A stretch of DNA of 64,000 bases from Rhynchopus euleeides (lineage: Eukaryota; Euglenozoa; Diplonemea; Diplonemida; Diplonemidae): contig OY723298.1 in NCBI GenBank assembly GCA_963210315.1, positions 1,240,001-1,304,000 of the forward strand. Reading direction: 5' to 3'. The notes under the pieces were generated by a model. It saw only the letters and a list, made by a program, of their open reading frames with translations, did no database searches and was not told the origin of the DNA. Of the stretch, positions 20,980 through 30,285 are shown in pieces (position 1 is the first letter of the stretch; every line of letters begins with the position of its first letter). The position numbers and the translations under genes were made by a program.

Positions 20980-21318
20980 ATGCCTGCCAAGTCTACCGGG
21001 AAGTCCGTGGCGGCGAAGGGGAAGACGGAGAAGAAGACGGCGAGCTCGAAGCGCAAGGGTGCCAAGTCTGCTGCCAACCAGCGTGGGATCACGAAGGGCA
21101 GCATCCGTCGTCTGGCGCGCCGTGGTGGGTGCAAGCGTCTGGCGAGCAGCGTGTACGACGAGGCGCGCAACATCCTGCGCACCTTCGTGGAGCAGGTGAT
21201 GAAGGACACGCACGCGCTGATGGAGGTGCGTGAGAAGGCGCCCGCGAAGACGGTGCGTGTGGAGCACATCCTGTACGCCCTGAAGAAGCGTGGCCGTACC
21301 CTGTACATCGCCAAGTAA
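20980..21318 (+). CDS. Histone H4, copy 2
   Basis: This gene encodes 112 residues, identical to copy 1 except for Ala instead of Ser in the tail (AKSAANQ). The upstream leader is shortened relative to copy 1 by small indels in the CA-rich run. H2B copy 3 follows on the same strand after a spacer of 388 bases that is almost the same as after copy 1. Confidence 0.92.
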   Translation: MPAKSTGKSVAAKGKTEKKTASSKRKGAKSAANQRGITKGSIRRLARRGGCKRLASSVYDEARNILRTFVEQVMKDTHALMEVREKAPAKTVRVEHILYALKKRGRTLYIAK

Positions 21319-21462
21319 GAGCGCACACAGCTCCGTCTGTGATTGACAATTGTGTCTGTGTCTGTGTTGCTGTTTACCCTTTTTTGCTGTTGATGGAGCC
21401 ATGTCTCCGCTGAACAAGCTGCCTTTCAAGCTGTGCTGCCTGCACCTGCAGTGCGGCACAGT

Positions 21463-21478
21463 GGCGTGACTGCACGCC
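21463..21478 (+). promoter_or_regulatory. GGCGTG-ACTG-CACGCC hairpin after H4, copy 2
   Basis: This is the perfect 6-bp stem and ACTG loop, at the same distance from the H4 stop as in copy 1. Confidence 0.5.
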
Positions 21479-21706
21479 GGGTGTGGTTTGTTCTCTCGCG
21501 TTGTGGCGGTGGTGGCGTGGGAGGGGACGAGACGGAGAACAAGACGATGAAAAGAGATGCCAGAGCGTGCGGAGTGTAGCGTGTGTCTTGTTGTTGCTGA
21601 ATAGCGTTGCGTGTCTTCCAGTGTCGACACACCCACACTCACATCAACACCACCCAACACACACCCACACCCCGTGCAGTTCACCAAGCCACAAACCACA
21701 CACAAG

Positions 21707-22234
21707 ATGACTGCATCGTCGCCCGCGAAGTCTGGCGCCAAGCGCGGGAGGAAGCCTGCCGTTGAGGGGGAGAAGAAGCCGAAGAAGGCGTCGTACACCA
21801 GCTACTCCCGGTTCATCCACCAGCTGATGAAGGCGCAGTTCAAGACGACGAAGGGTAAGAACAGCAAGGGGAAGACGACGGAGCGTGTGAAGGTTGCGAT
21901 CACGTCGCGCGGGATGGGGATTGTGAACTCGTTCGTGGTGGACCTGTTCGAGCGCCTGGCGGAGGAGGCGGGGCGTGCCAGCCAGTTCGCCGGGTCGAAG
22001 ACGCTGCGCAGCGGGGCCATCATGGCGGCTGTGAAGATGCACCTGCCGGAGGGTATGGCGAACCACGCCGCTGCGGCGGGTGTGTCTGCCGTGACGCACT
22101 ACACGAAGGCGCTGGAGCAGAAGCCGAGCTACCAGGCCGCACTGGCCAGGCGTGAGGAGGCTGCCAAGAAGAGGAAGAAGAGCTCCCCCAAGAAGAAGCA
22201 GTCCCCCAAGAAGAAGGGGTCCCCCAAGAAGTGA
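21707..22234 (+). CDS. Histone H2B, copy 3
   Basis: This gene encodes 175 residues, the same protein as copy 1 including the full-length SPKK tail. Its 5' flank matches copy 2, not copy 1, so copy 1 marks the left edge of the tandem array. Confidence 0.93.
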   Translation: MTASSPAKSGAKRGRKPAVEGEKKPKKASYTSYSRFIHQLMKAQFKTTKGKNSKGKTTERVKVAITSRGMGIVNSFVVDLFERLAEEAGRASQFAGSKTLRSGAIMAAVKMHLPEGMANHAAAAGVSAVTHYTKALEQKPSYQAALARREEAAKKRKKSSPKKKQSPKKKGSPKK

Positions 22235-22587
22235 GGTTGAGTTGAGCTTCGCCGTGACGCTTGTTGTGGCTGTGTGTTTGTATTTGTTTGTTTGCTGACA
22301 ACGGGCAGGACAAACGCGGTGCCGACCTGCTCTCTTGCAGTGTGCGGCATTGCGGGCAGTACTGGCTGCCGGATGTGTGCCTTGTATGTTGTATGCTGAC
22401 TTTGACCAGGTCCATGACGAGGTGAGTGCGTGCCCCCCTTCCCACCCTTGGATTGTGTGCCATGCACTTGACTGTGTGGCAGCCTCCCTTCATCCACAGT
22501 TGCGTGTGGAATGCCTTGTGTACGCTGCAACCCTCTCACCAACACCACACACAGACGAGACACTCTCGCTAACTTAACACCAACACA

Positions 22588-23160
22588 ATGGCACCTTCCA
22601 CGAAGAGCGGAAAGAAGGCGGCGCCTGTGTCGCTGACGACGATGGCGAAGCTGAAGCTGCCTGTGTCGCGCATCGGGAAGTCGCTGAAGAAGGGGCGCTA
22701 CACGAGGCGGGTGAGCCCGACCGCCGCCGTGTTCCTGACGGCCGTGATTGAGTACTGCACGTCGGAGCTGCTGAAGCTGTCTGGGGAGGCGGCAAAGGTG
22801 ACGGCGTACAAGAAGCGGATCAACAAGAAGGGGGAGAGCCACGAGGTGGCGGGGAAGACGACGCAGCATCAGATCCGCCCGCGCCACATCACCCTCGCCG
22901 TGTCGGAGGACGAAGACTTGGGGAAGCTGCTGTCGCACGTGACGATTGCCGGGGGCGGTGTTGCCGGCGGTGTGCACGGGGCAGTGGCGGAGAAGTCGGC
23001 CACCAAGTCGAGGAAGAAGTCTGCCGGCAGCAGCGGGGACAAGAAGAAGAGCGACAAGAAGAAGAAGGCGGCCGACAAGAAGAAGAAGGATGCCAAGAAG
23101 GCCTCCCCGAAGAAGAGCTCCCCCAAGAAGGGCTCCCCCAAGGGCTCCCCGAGGAAGTAA
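22588..23160 (+). CDS. Histone H2A, copy 3
   Basis: This gene encodes 190 residues, identical to copy 1, with the loop-2 insertion and the Lys-rich SPKK tail. The H2A-H3 spacer after it matches the one after copy 1, which shows that the copy 2 spacer is the derived one. Confidence 0.93.
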   Translation: MAPSTKSGKKAAPVSLTTMAKLKLPVSRIGKSLKKGRYTRRVSPTAAVFLTAVIEYCTSELLKLSGEAAKVTAYKKRINKKGESHEVAGKTTQHQIRPRHITLAVSEDEDLGKLLSHVTIAGGGVAGGVHGAVAEKSATKSRKKSAGSSGDKKKSDKKKKAADKKKKDAKKASPKKSSPKKGSPKGSPRK

Positions 23161-23243
23161 GCTGTGCAGCAGCCTGCCATGTGCTGTGTGTCTTTGCTGT
23201 TGGCCCCGTGCACTGCACCCTCTGTGTCCAGTGCCCTGTGGGC

Positions 23244-23259
23244 GGCGTGACTGCGCGCC
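23244..23259 (+). promoter_or_regulatory. GGCGTG-ACTG-CGCGCC hairpin after H2A, copy 3
   Basis: The position and sequence relative to the H2A stop are the same as in copy 1. Confidence 0.5.
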
Positions 23260-23523
23260 AACACTGTTGTTTTCCTTTTTATTCCTGTTTCCTGACCCCA
23301 ACCAAGCACACCGTCTCGCTGTGACTGCCCTGGGGCAAGGTTCTGAGTAGAGACAGCGCTGGGCCCCGCCCCCCACCAGAACACCTTGTGCTTCCTTGTT
23401 CTTCGCGTTCAAATCCTCCCCACCCACGTGTCTCCCTGTTCTGCGCCACCCCCAGACATGTCGGCACATCGGCTCACCACACACACCATCGCACCCAGAT
23501 AACTCAACACAACACCACACAAA

Positions 23524-23967
23524 ATGCCGCGGTCGCAGAAGTCGCAGGGGACGCAGGGGAAAGACGGGAAGAAGCGCAAGGCGCCCGTGAAGCTGAACTA
23601 CCGGCCGTCTGGGCGTGACGCGGACGGGAAGAAGAAGCCTGTGAAGGGTGCGAAGAAGGGGGCGGAGAAGCGCACGATCCGTTACCACCCTGGCACCGTT
23701 GCGCTGCGTGAGATCAAGCAGCTGCAGAAGGGGACGCAGCTCCTGATCCAGAAGGCGCCCTTCCAGCGCCTCGTGCGTGAGGTGATGGAGAAGCACAAGC
23801 AGGACCTGCGCTTCCGTGCGTCGGCTCTGGAGGCGATGCAGGAGGCCAGCGAGCAGTACCTGATCGGTGTGTTCGAGGGTGCGGTGATCCTGCAGCTGCA
23901 CCGCAAGAAGAAGACGCTGGTGCAGAAGGACCTGCACTACACCATTCGCATCCGCGGGGACCTGTAG
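23524..23967 (+). CDS. Histone H3, copy 3 (last gene of the array)
   Basis: This gene encodes the same 147-residue H3. Homology with the H3-H4 spacer continues for about 190 bases after the stop and then ends at about 24160. No H4 gene follows, so the array breaks off within its third unit and the REEP-like gene begins. Confidence 0.92.
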   Translation: MPRSQKSQGTQGKDGKKRKAPVKLNYRPSGRDADGKKKPVKGAKKGAEKRTIRYHPGTVALREIKQLQKGTQLLIQKAPFQRLVREVMEKHKQDLRFRASALEAMQEASEQYLIGVFEGAVILQLHRKKKTLVQKDLHYTIRIRGDL

Positions 23968-24047
23968 GGTGCGTGACGTCCCGTCTTTGCCGTTGCTTGC
24001 CTTGAGTTTGTGTTGTGTGTTGTGTTGCTGCTTCTGCTTCTGAGAAA

Positions 24048-24089
24048 CCTCGGCACCTGTGCGGCTTGCTGCCGTGCAATGTGCCGAGG
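24048..24089 (+). promoter_or_regulatory. Long hairpin after H3, copy 3
   Basis: This is the third copy of the CCTCGGCAC / GTGCCGAGG hairpin. It is kept although the following H4 gene is missing. Confidence 0.5.
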
Positions 24090-24371
24090 GGCGGAGTTAC
24101 CTGCCATACAGAACACGTGAAGGGGTGATGAGGTGTTCGGGAAGCACACACTGCAGGGCTGCCCCCACCTCCCCTCCCACACACCCCTCCTGCCCTCCGA
24201 CATCGCCGCCAACACTTGCTGCCAGATTTCCCACGCAACCGCCTTGCCTTGCTGCACCACCACAGCTCCTCCCACACCACCACCCCCAGGACCACCCCTT
24301 ACACTTGGTCTCCCTGTGCACACTCTGCCCCCGCTCGTCGCGTGTCCCTCCTTGCTGCGGCTTGCTTGGCG

Positions 24372-27300
24372 ATGATCATGAACGCGTTGCTCAACGTCGT
24401 GTGCCTTGCCGCTGCCTATGGCCTTCCTCTGTATAAGTCGCTCGGAGCCTACGAGTCCCGCAAGGGTGTTGAATGTATGGCACCTATTCCCAACATTTTC
24501 CCTGCCGACGCCCCCTCCACAGATTGGCTGCAGTATTGGGCAGTGCTTGCTGTGATGACTGTCGTCCTTGGGACCCCTGCGGGTATCTTGGTATGTCGCT
24601 TGGGCCTTCTCTCCGTCTTGTGTACAGTGTGCCACGTGTATTTGAAGCGACTCTGCGGATGCTTTATTTTGCGCCCCCCCCCCCTAGGCATACTTGTACC
24701 CCCATATGGGGAAGGCCAAAAATATGGGGAAAATATGGGGGGAATATGGGGGGTTTTTCAAGTCCTGTTCCCCCATATTTCCCCCATATGGGGGATATAT
24801 GGGGGAAAACCCAGGGGTTCCTCAGGTGGAAGCAGTCAGCAAACAGTTCTCCTCGTTCTGCTTTTCACAGGGTGTGAAGTCAGCCACTGACAGGGGACGT
24901 CTAGCACCTTGCAGTGCCATCTCACCTCGTCGCTTTCTGCAGAGAGGAAACGCCCGGCTGAAGTGCTCGAGTCAGACCACAAAAGGTGCTGTGAGAGTGC
25001 CGACCGCCACTTTCTTCAAGTCTGAGTAGCGGTCATCAGAGCATCCTGTACAGTAGTCCTGTCTTTGCTGGCAGAACAGTTGCGTCCTGCAGCCAGTCCT
25101 TGTACTGGCCTTCACAGGTCTCATTCCACCCGGCAGATGCAGCTTGAACATGTCAAGCTGCCTGGTGACGAGCGTCGACTCCGACTTTTCGGCGCTCGGA
25201 GCGGTCAAAAGCGGCGGAAGCGCCTGACACCCCAGAATGCACTGCTTGTGAATTCCCTTGTCTAATTAAGGATCCCAGGGGGCAGTTCGCAATCGCAAAC
25301 ACACCAGAGGAGGAGGACAGCGAGTGTGAGAGTGACGTGCCGGACAGGACTTCAAAACACAGGAGTGTGTGTTGTGAGGAGCTGTTAACCCTGAACGCGC
25401 TATGTGTGTCTGTGCGTATGTGTCCACCACCGCTGCCGCTGTCACTGCAGTGCCCCGCCAAACCGGGAAGCGTTCGCTCTCCGCTGCCGCTGTATCGGCG
25501 CAGGAGAGGAACAGGAGGTCGGTGCGACCCACCTGGGGGATCTTCCAGGGGGGGCCAGACCTGGCCACACCTGAACGAGCGCGCACCTCCCCAGGATCGG
25601 ACTCCTGGAGGATCCCCAACAAGGCATGAGGCCGGTTTCGACGCGCACTTCGTGTGTGTCTGTGCCTGAGTGGTTTGATGTTCTCCCGTTGCAGCACGAA
25701 TACCCCCATATCCCCCCATATGGGCCCCATATTTCCCCCATATTCCCCCATATTTTACCGGGTTTTCCCCATATTTTCAGCCTTTTTCCCCATATGGGGA
25801 CGGGGTTTTGAGACCCCCCATATTTCCCCCAAATTTAGGGGGTTCCCCATATGGGGGGACAAGTATGCCTAGGGGGGGTCAAATGCCACCCTTTTACGTG
25901 GACAAACACGATTTTTCAAAAAACCGGCGCAGAGGCCCCAAAGCCCCCGTAAACCCTCCAAACCCCCCCAGATCGGTCCGGAAACCCATCGAACCCCACT
26001 TTTCCACCATTCCGGGCACCTCAGGTGCCCGAATTGGGGTACCTAAATTTTGTGCCACCGTTTGGTACCGGACAGTGCCACTGTGTGGGAGGTTGGAAAA
26101 GAAAATGCCCCAACACACCACATCTGAGGGTTGCAATGCATGTTGCTTGCCAACCACGTCATCCGGTGGGTGTCAGGCGCTATGTAGGTGGCATTAGCCA
26201 GGTCTTCGATGAGTTCTGGCTTGTATATGTACCTCCCTGCCACCATGCACCGGGAGGCTGCCTGTAGGTACGGAACAAGTCCAGATGGTCGTGTGATTCC
26301 TGTGCAGCAGTGCTCCACAACCGGGATGTGTTGACAACGACTGTTGCAACACGAGCTGTACATTCCGGGAACACACGAAGTGCGCTGTCGTGGTACCCAT
26401 TGTGCCAGAATTGGTAGTTGCTGCGGTCTACTTTGCCTGGCCCAAGAGCACTGGTACTGAACGGTGCAATATGCGTGGCGAGGTGAATGCAACGGAAGGG
26501 CGCAAAGTCAATACAGCTCTCGGATGGCGGGTGGTGGTGCCACTAGTGTGTGACGTTCACTCGAGGATACAACGCATCACAATGAATCAGCAACCGTGGA
26601 CCGAGTACAATACGCTCTCTGTGGCTGGTGTGGGGGACAAAGGCAGTGCCTGTGCCGCAGGCAGGGAGGTACATATACAAGCCAGAACACATCGAAGACC
26701 TGGCTCATGCCACCTACATAGCGCCTGACACCCACCGGATGACGTGGTTGGCAAGCAACATGCATTGCAACCCTCAGATGTGGTGTGTTGGGGCATTTTC
26801 TTTTCCAACCTCCCACACAGTGGCACTGTCCGGTACCAAACGGTGGCACAAAATTTAGGTACCCCAATTCGGGCACCTGAGGTGCCCGGAATGGTGGAAA
26901 AGTGGGGTTCGATGGGTTTCCGGACCGATCTGGGGGGGTTTGGAGGGTTTACGGGGGCTTTGGGGCCTCTGCGCCGGTTTTTTGAAAAATCGTGTTTGTC
27001 ACCCCCATTTGACCCCCCCTACCCCCCCCCCCCCCCCTCCCCCCTTCGTGTTGGCAGCCTTCCGTGGAAGAGAGTTTTTTGCCAAGAAGTTGCCAGCTCC
27101 GCAGGCAAACGTGAACCTGTCTGGTTATCCGCCCTTCTCATGACACCCCACCGCAGGTTATGTGGATTATTCCCTTCTCTGAAGTCCTGCGCGCGGGTCT
27201 CTGCGTGTGGCTCTGGCACGAGCAGTTTGAGGGTGCGAAGTTCGTGATGGACCATCTGGGCACCCTCTACCGGTCTGTTCCCCAGATTGCTGAATACTCG

Positions 27301-27372
27301 AAGAAGGCAGAGGCCGCGGAGACGTTCGTCACCCAGATGTGCAAGAAGGCGGGTTTGCCAACACAGGCGTAA
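24372..27372 (+). CDS. REEP/HVA22/Yop1-family ER membrane-shaping protein (two exons)
   Basis: Exons are 24372-24590 and 27157-27372; the intron 24591-27156 starts GTATGT and ends CCGCAG. Joined they give 144 residues in one frame. Family members (REEP5, Yop1, HVA22) are ER hairpin proteins that bend tubules. Matches are the first hydrophobic hairpin (residues about 5-20) followed by YKSLGAYESRKG (compare YASFKAIES), then DWLQYWAVLAVMTVVLG (compare WLTYWVV), then across the splice VMWIIPFSEVLRAGLCVWLW (compare IPFYYLLKCLFLLW). The linker between ESRKG and DWLQYW is longer than usual. The exon ends fit the family exactly across the junction, which supports the splice. The intron is very long because two transposon-like elements lie in it. 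The start is the first Met before the hydrophobic hairpin. Confidence 0.82.
24687..25869. mobile_element. TA-flanked inverted-repeat element 1 (nonautonomous, CATATGGGG-rich)
   Basis: The ends GGCATACTTGTACCCCCATA... and the complementary ...GGGGGGACAAGTATGCC match over 25 bases with one mismatch, and TA flanks both ends (24685-24686 and 25870-25871). Subterminal regions (about 24700-24820 and 25700-25865) are packed with CCCATATGGGG-like repeats. At 1183 bp with no transposase frame it is a nonautonomous Tc1/mariner-like or other TA-inserting element. It sits in the REEP intron. Confidence 0.82.
25872..27019. mobile_element. TA-flanked element 2 with 360-370-bp inverted repeats
   Basis: The ends read GGGGGGGTCAAATG and CATTTGACCCCCCC, with TA immediately outside (25870-25871 and 27020-27021). 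The inverted arms run 25872-26241 and 26660-27019 and differ by a few substitutions and one indel near the tip. The 418-base centre has no supported gene. It directly abuts element 1, sharing one TA, so element 1 probably inserted at the TA beside element 2 or the reverse. Host sequence on both outer sides is a C-run. Confidence 0.85.
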
Positions 27373-27907
27373 ATGATTGCCACACGCCTTGCCTCTCCAA
27401 AAACTAGCCCGATGCTGGGTATCGTAGGAGTCGGTTTGCCTGGAGTGCATGTGCCCTAGCCCAATTTGCCCTGGTCTTGCCCCACTACCACAAAGCCTGT
27501 ACGTTATTTCCTTCCGTCCGTATTTCCTTCGGTGTTGGCGATATGGGTTGCTTCCGCACATTTGCATTGTTTCGATCCCTGGCCCTTCTGCGTGCGTTGC
27601 CTCTGCAGGGCAGGTTTTGTAATGTTGTCGGGCGGCCCCCCTTGGGGGTGATGGTGGGTACGCTCTCCAGCCTCAGCAACACAGTGTCCGCATGCAATGG
27701 GTGTTGCCAATGGTGGGCCTTTCTGGCTCTGCGGCTCGGGAGTCTGCGAGCCGAGTCGCCGAGCACTGCCTGTACTCGTGGGCCACACAGGTGAGTCGAG
27801 GTGTTCCCAGCGCCCCCGCATCGCTTCTGGTGCAACCGCCGTGTGTACGATTCATCCTTGACACTTCATACATGTATCACCTCAGGGCAAAGACACAACA
27901 CAGCAAG
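27373..27907. other. Intergenic between REEP-like gene and uL6
   Basis: No supportable gene. The last part (ACACAACACAGCAAG) is a CA-rich leader like those of the histone genes. Confidence 0.5.
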
Positions 27908-28567
27908 ATGAAGACCATCAAGTCCAACGACACCCTCACCATCCCCGAGGGTGTGACGGTGGAGATCCGTAACCGTGAGGTGAAGGTCACGGGCCCCCGC
28001 GGTACCCTGCGCCGCTCGTTCCAGCACGCGCAGCTGAACCTGACCCTCGAGGACAACGTGGTATGGATTTGTTGGTGTGTCGCAGCCTATGTATCTACAC
28101 ATTACAACAGGTGACCGCCGAGGTGTGGTTCGGTGGTGATGTTGACATGTCCATCATCAAGACGTGCCTGTCTGCGATCAGGAACATGATCACGGGTGTG
28201 ACGCTGGGGTACAAGTACAAGATGCGCTTCGCATACGCGCATTTCCCCGTTGGTGTGACGGTGGATGGCCAGCAGATCCAGATCCGTAACTTCCTGGGTG
28301 AGAAGTACGTCCGTCGTGTGACCATGCCCGAGGGTGTGTCGGTATGTGATATTGTTACAATGATTACGCACACCGCCATTTCAAACACAGGCCTCGCGCA
28401 CGGAGGTGACGGTGATGAAGGACGAGCTGGTGATCGAGGGGAACTGCGTCAACGCTGTGTCGCAGACGGCGGCTCAGGTGCACGGCGTGTGCCTTGTGAA
28501 GCGCAAGGACATCCGTAAGTTCCTGGACGGGATCTACGTGTCGGAGAAGACCACCATCACGGTGTGA
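27908..28567 (+). CDS. RPL9: 60S ribosomal protein L9 (uL6), copy 1, three exons
   Basis: Exons are 27908-28060, 28111-28341 and 28391-28567; introns are 50 and 49 bp (GTATGG...ACAACAG and GTATGT...ACACAG). The joined 186-residue protein matches eukaryotic uL6/L9 along its whole length: [14 protein letters not shown] near residue 27, [38 protein letters not shown] and the C-terminal [15 protein letters not shown]. uL6 binds 23S/28S-type rRNA near the sarcin-ricin region of the large subunit. Without intron removal the frame is broken, so the introns are well supported. A second copy follows 834 bases downstream. Confidence 0.95.
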
Positions 28568-28741
28568 TGCGGTGTGATCAAGTCGAAGCCCAACCAGCTG
28601 TAGTGGTCTCAGATCATCGTCTTAGAGCCTCAGCCCCCTCCCGCCTTTCTTGCTTGAGAATCATTCTTCCAGTGGTACATTGCTTGCGCATCAGTTACTC
28701 ACACAGCAATCACAGGTTCCCTCGTTGCGCACACAAACAAA

Positions 28742-29401
28742 ATGAAGACCATCAAGTCCAACGACACCCTCACCATCCCCGAGGGTGTGACGGTGGAGAT
28801 CCGTAACCGTGAGGTGAAGGTCACGGGCCCCCGCGGTACCCTGCGCCGCTCGTTCCAGCACGCGCAGCTGAACCTGACCCTCGAGGACAACGTGGTATGT
28901 ATTTGTTGGTGTGTCGCAGCCTATGTATCTACACATTACAACAGGTGACCGCCGAGGTGTGGTTCGGTGGTGATGTTGACATGTCCATCATCAAGACGTG
29001 CCTGTCTGCGATCAGGAACATGATCACGGGTGTGACGCTGGGGTACAAGTACAAGATGCGCTTCGCATACGCGCATTTCCCCGTTGGTGTGACGGTGGAT
29101 GGCCAGCAGATCCAGATCCGTAACTTCCTGGGTGAGAAGTACGTCCGTCGTGTGACCATGCCCGAGGGTGTGTCGGTATGTGATATTGTTACAATGATTA
29201 CGCACACCGCCACTTCAAACACAGGCCTCGCGCACGGAGGTGACGGTGATGAAGGACGAGCTGGTGATCGAGGGGAACTGCGTCAACGCTGTGTCGCAGA
29301 CGGCGGCTCAGGTGCACGGCGTGTGCCTTGTGAAGCGCAAGGACATCCGTAAGTTCCTGGACGGGATCTACGTGTCGGAGAAGACCACCATCACCGTGTG
29401 A
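28742..29401 (+). CDS. RPL9: 60S ribosomal protein L9 (uL6), copy 2, three exons
   Basis: Exons are 28742-28894, 28945-29175 and 29225-29401, the same structure as copy 1. The encoded protein is the same; differences are silent or in introns, including the first donor (GTATGT here, GTATGG in copy 1). The identity across introns shows a recent tandem duplication or conversion. The 5' leaders differ: here GCGCACACAAACAAAATG. The copies would give double dosage of the same ribosomal protein. Confidence 0.95.
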
Positions 29402-29838
29402 AAGTACAGAGCAGCTTGAGAGCCCATTGGGATGCTGCACAAGAAGCTCTAGCCTAGGGTGCGCAACAGGCGCAGCAAGTTGTGCAGTGGAGTGTGGGAC
29501 GCATCATCGCTGAGCGGGGGTCATGGAAATGAATTCTCTGTCTTTGCCACCCCCCCCCCCCCCCCACCCCACTCACCCCCCCCTTTTCCCCCGCAAAATG
29601 GGCTGCAGCCCCCCAAACGCGACCAGGGGCCTGGTCAAAACCCTGCCTAGGCCACCGTGCACATACAGTTCCCATGCCTCACACCGCTACTTGGACCCGC
29701 AGGAAGCTGTTCCCGGATGTCCTGGCATCCTCGGCCCCACCGGGTCAACATCCAGAGGGCAGGGCACCTATCACACACAGCACACCAGGCCCCACCCTCC
29801 ACCACGCAGGGCACACATACACAGGGCCAGCCAGCAAC
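29402..29838. other. Intergenic with poly-C tract
   Basis: No supportable gene. It contains a C-run at about 29551-29585 and a CA-rich stretch before the next start. Confidence 0.5.
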
Positions 29839-30285
29839 ATGGGTGCGGATGATGCCCCGTCGCCGTCAGCACCGCCGATGCCCGGTGGTGAGCTGCAGCC
29901 GCCCCCTGCTTCTGCCAGCTATCCAGTGCCGGCACCGATGCCAGCAGGGCAGTACCCCCCGCCTCCGCCCCCAGCCGGGGCCTACCCCCCTCCCCAGCCG
30001 ATGCCGCCGCAGGGGGCGGTGAATGCCTACTGTGTGACGGAGGGGCGTCCCGCGGCGGGTGTGCCGGTGGGGAACCAGCCTTACGTGCATCAAGGGACGA
30101 GGCCAAACCCGGGGTTTCCTGAGCAGCAGCTGAGGCGGTTGCCGCGTTGTGGGGGCTGCCACAACTACAATGGATTTAACGGGCAGCGGGCTGGTGCGTC
30201 GTTCCGGTGTTGGGGTTGCGGAGGTGTGACGACCCTGCCACACGACTGGCAGGAACGGCCGCGGTCTGAATGTATCCTGCTGTGA
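29839..30285 (+). CDS. Small Pro-rich protein with C-terminal LSD1-like zinc finger
   Basis: The protein has 148 residues. The first 65 are rich in Pro, Ala and Tyr (PAGQYPPPPPPAGAYPPP and similar), a flexible extension. The C-terminal part holds CGGC...CWGC with the spacing and GASFRCWGC element typical of LSD1-type or related zinc ribbons (C-x2-C, about 17 residues, C-x2-C). Plant LSD1-type proteins act in signalling and transcription, and similar small Pro-rich zinc-ribbon proteins in protists are mostly uncharacterised. The start at CAACATGGG is chosen because the upstream frame, open to 29674, is low-quality CA-rich sequence. No operon or partner is visible. Confidence 0.65.
   Translation: MGADDAPSPSAPPMPGGELQPPPASASYPVPAPMPAGQYPPPPPPAGAYPPPQPMPPQGAVNAYCVTEGRPAAGVPVGNQPYVHQGTRPNPGFPEQQLRRLPRCGGCHNYNGFNGQRAGASFRCWGCGGVTTLPHDWQERPRSECILL

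Noticed and set aside
13858-23937. Long minus-strand open frames (up to about 600 codons) across the histone cluster
   Set aside because: They lie opposite conserved histone genes, are Leu/Arg/His-rich with no domain, and arise from GC-rich third positions.
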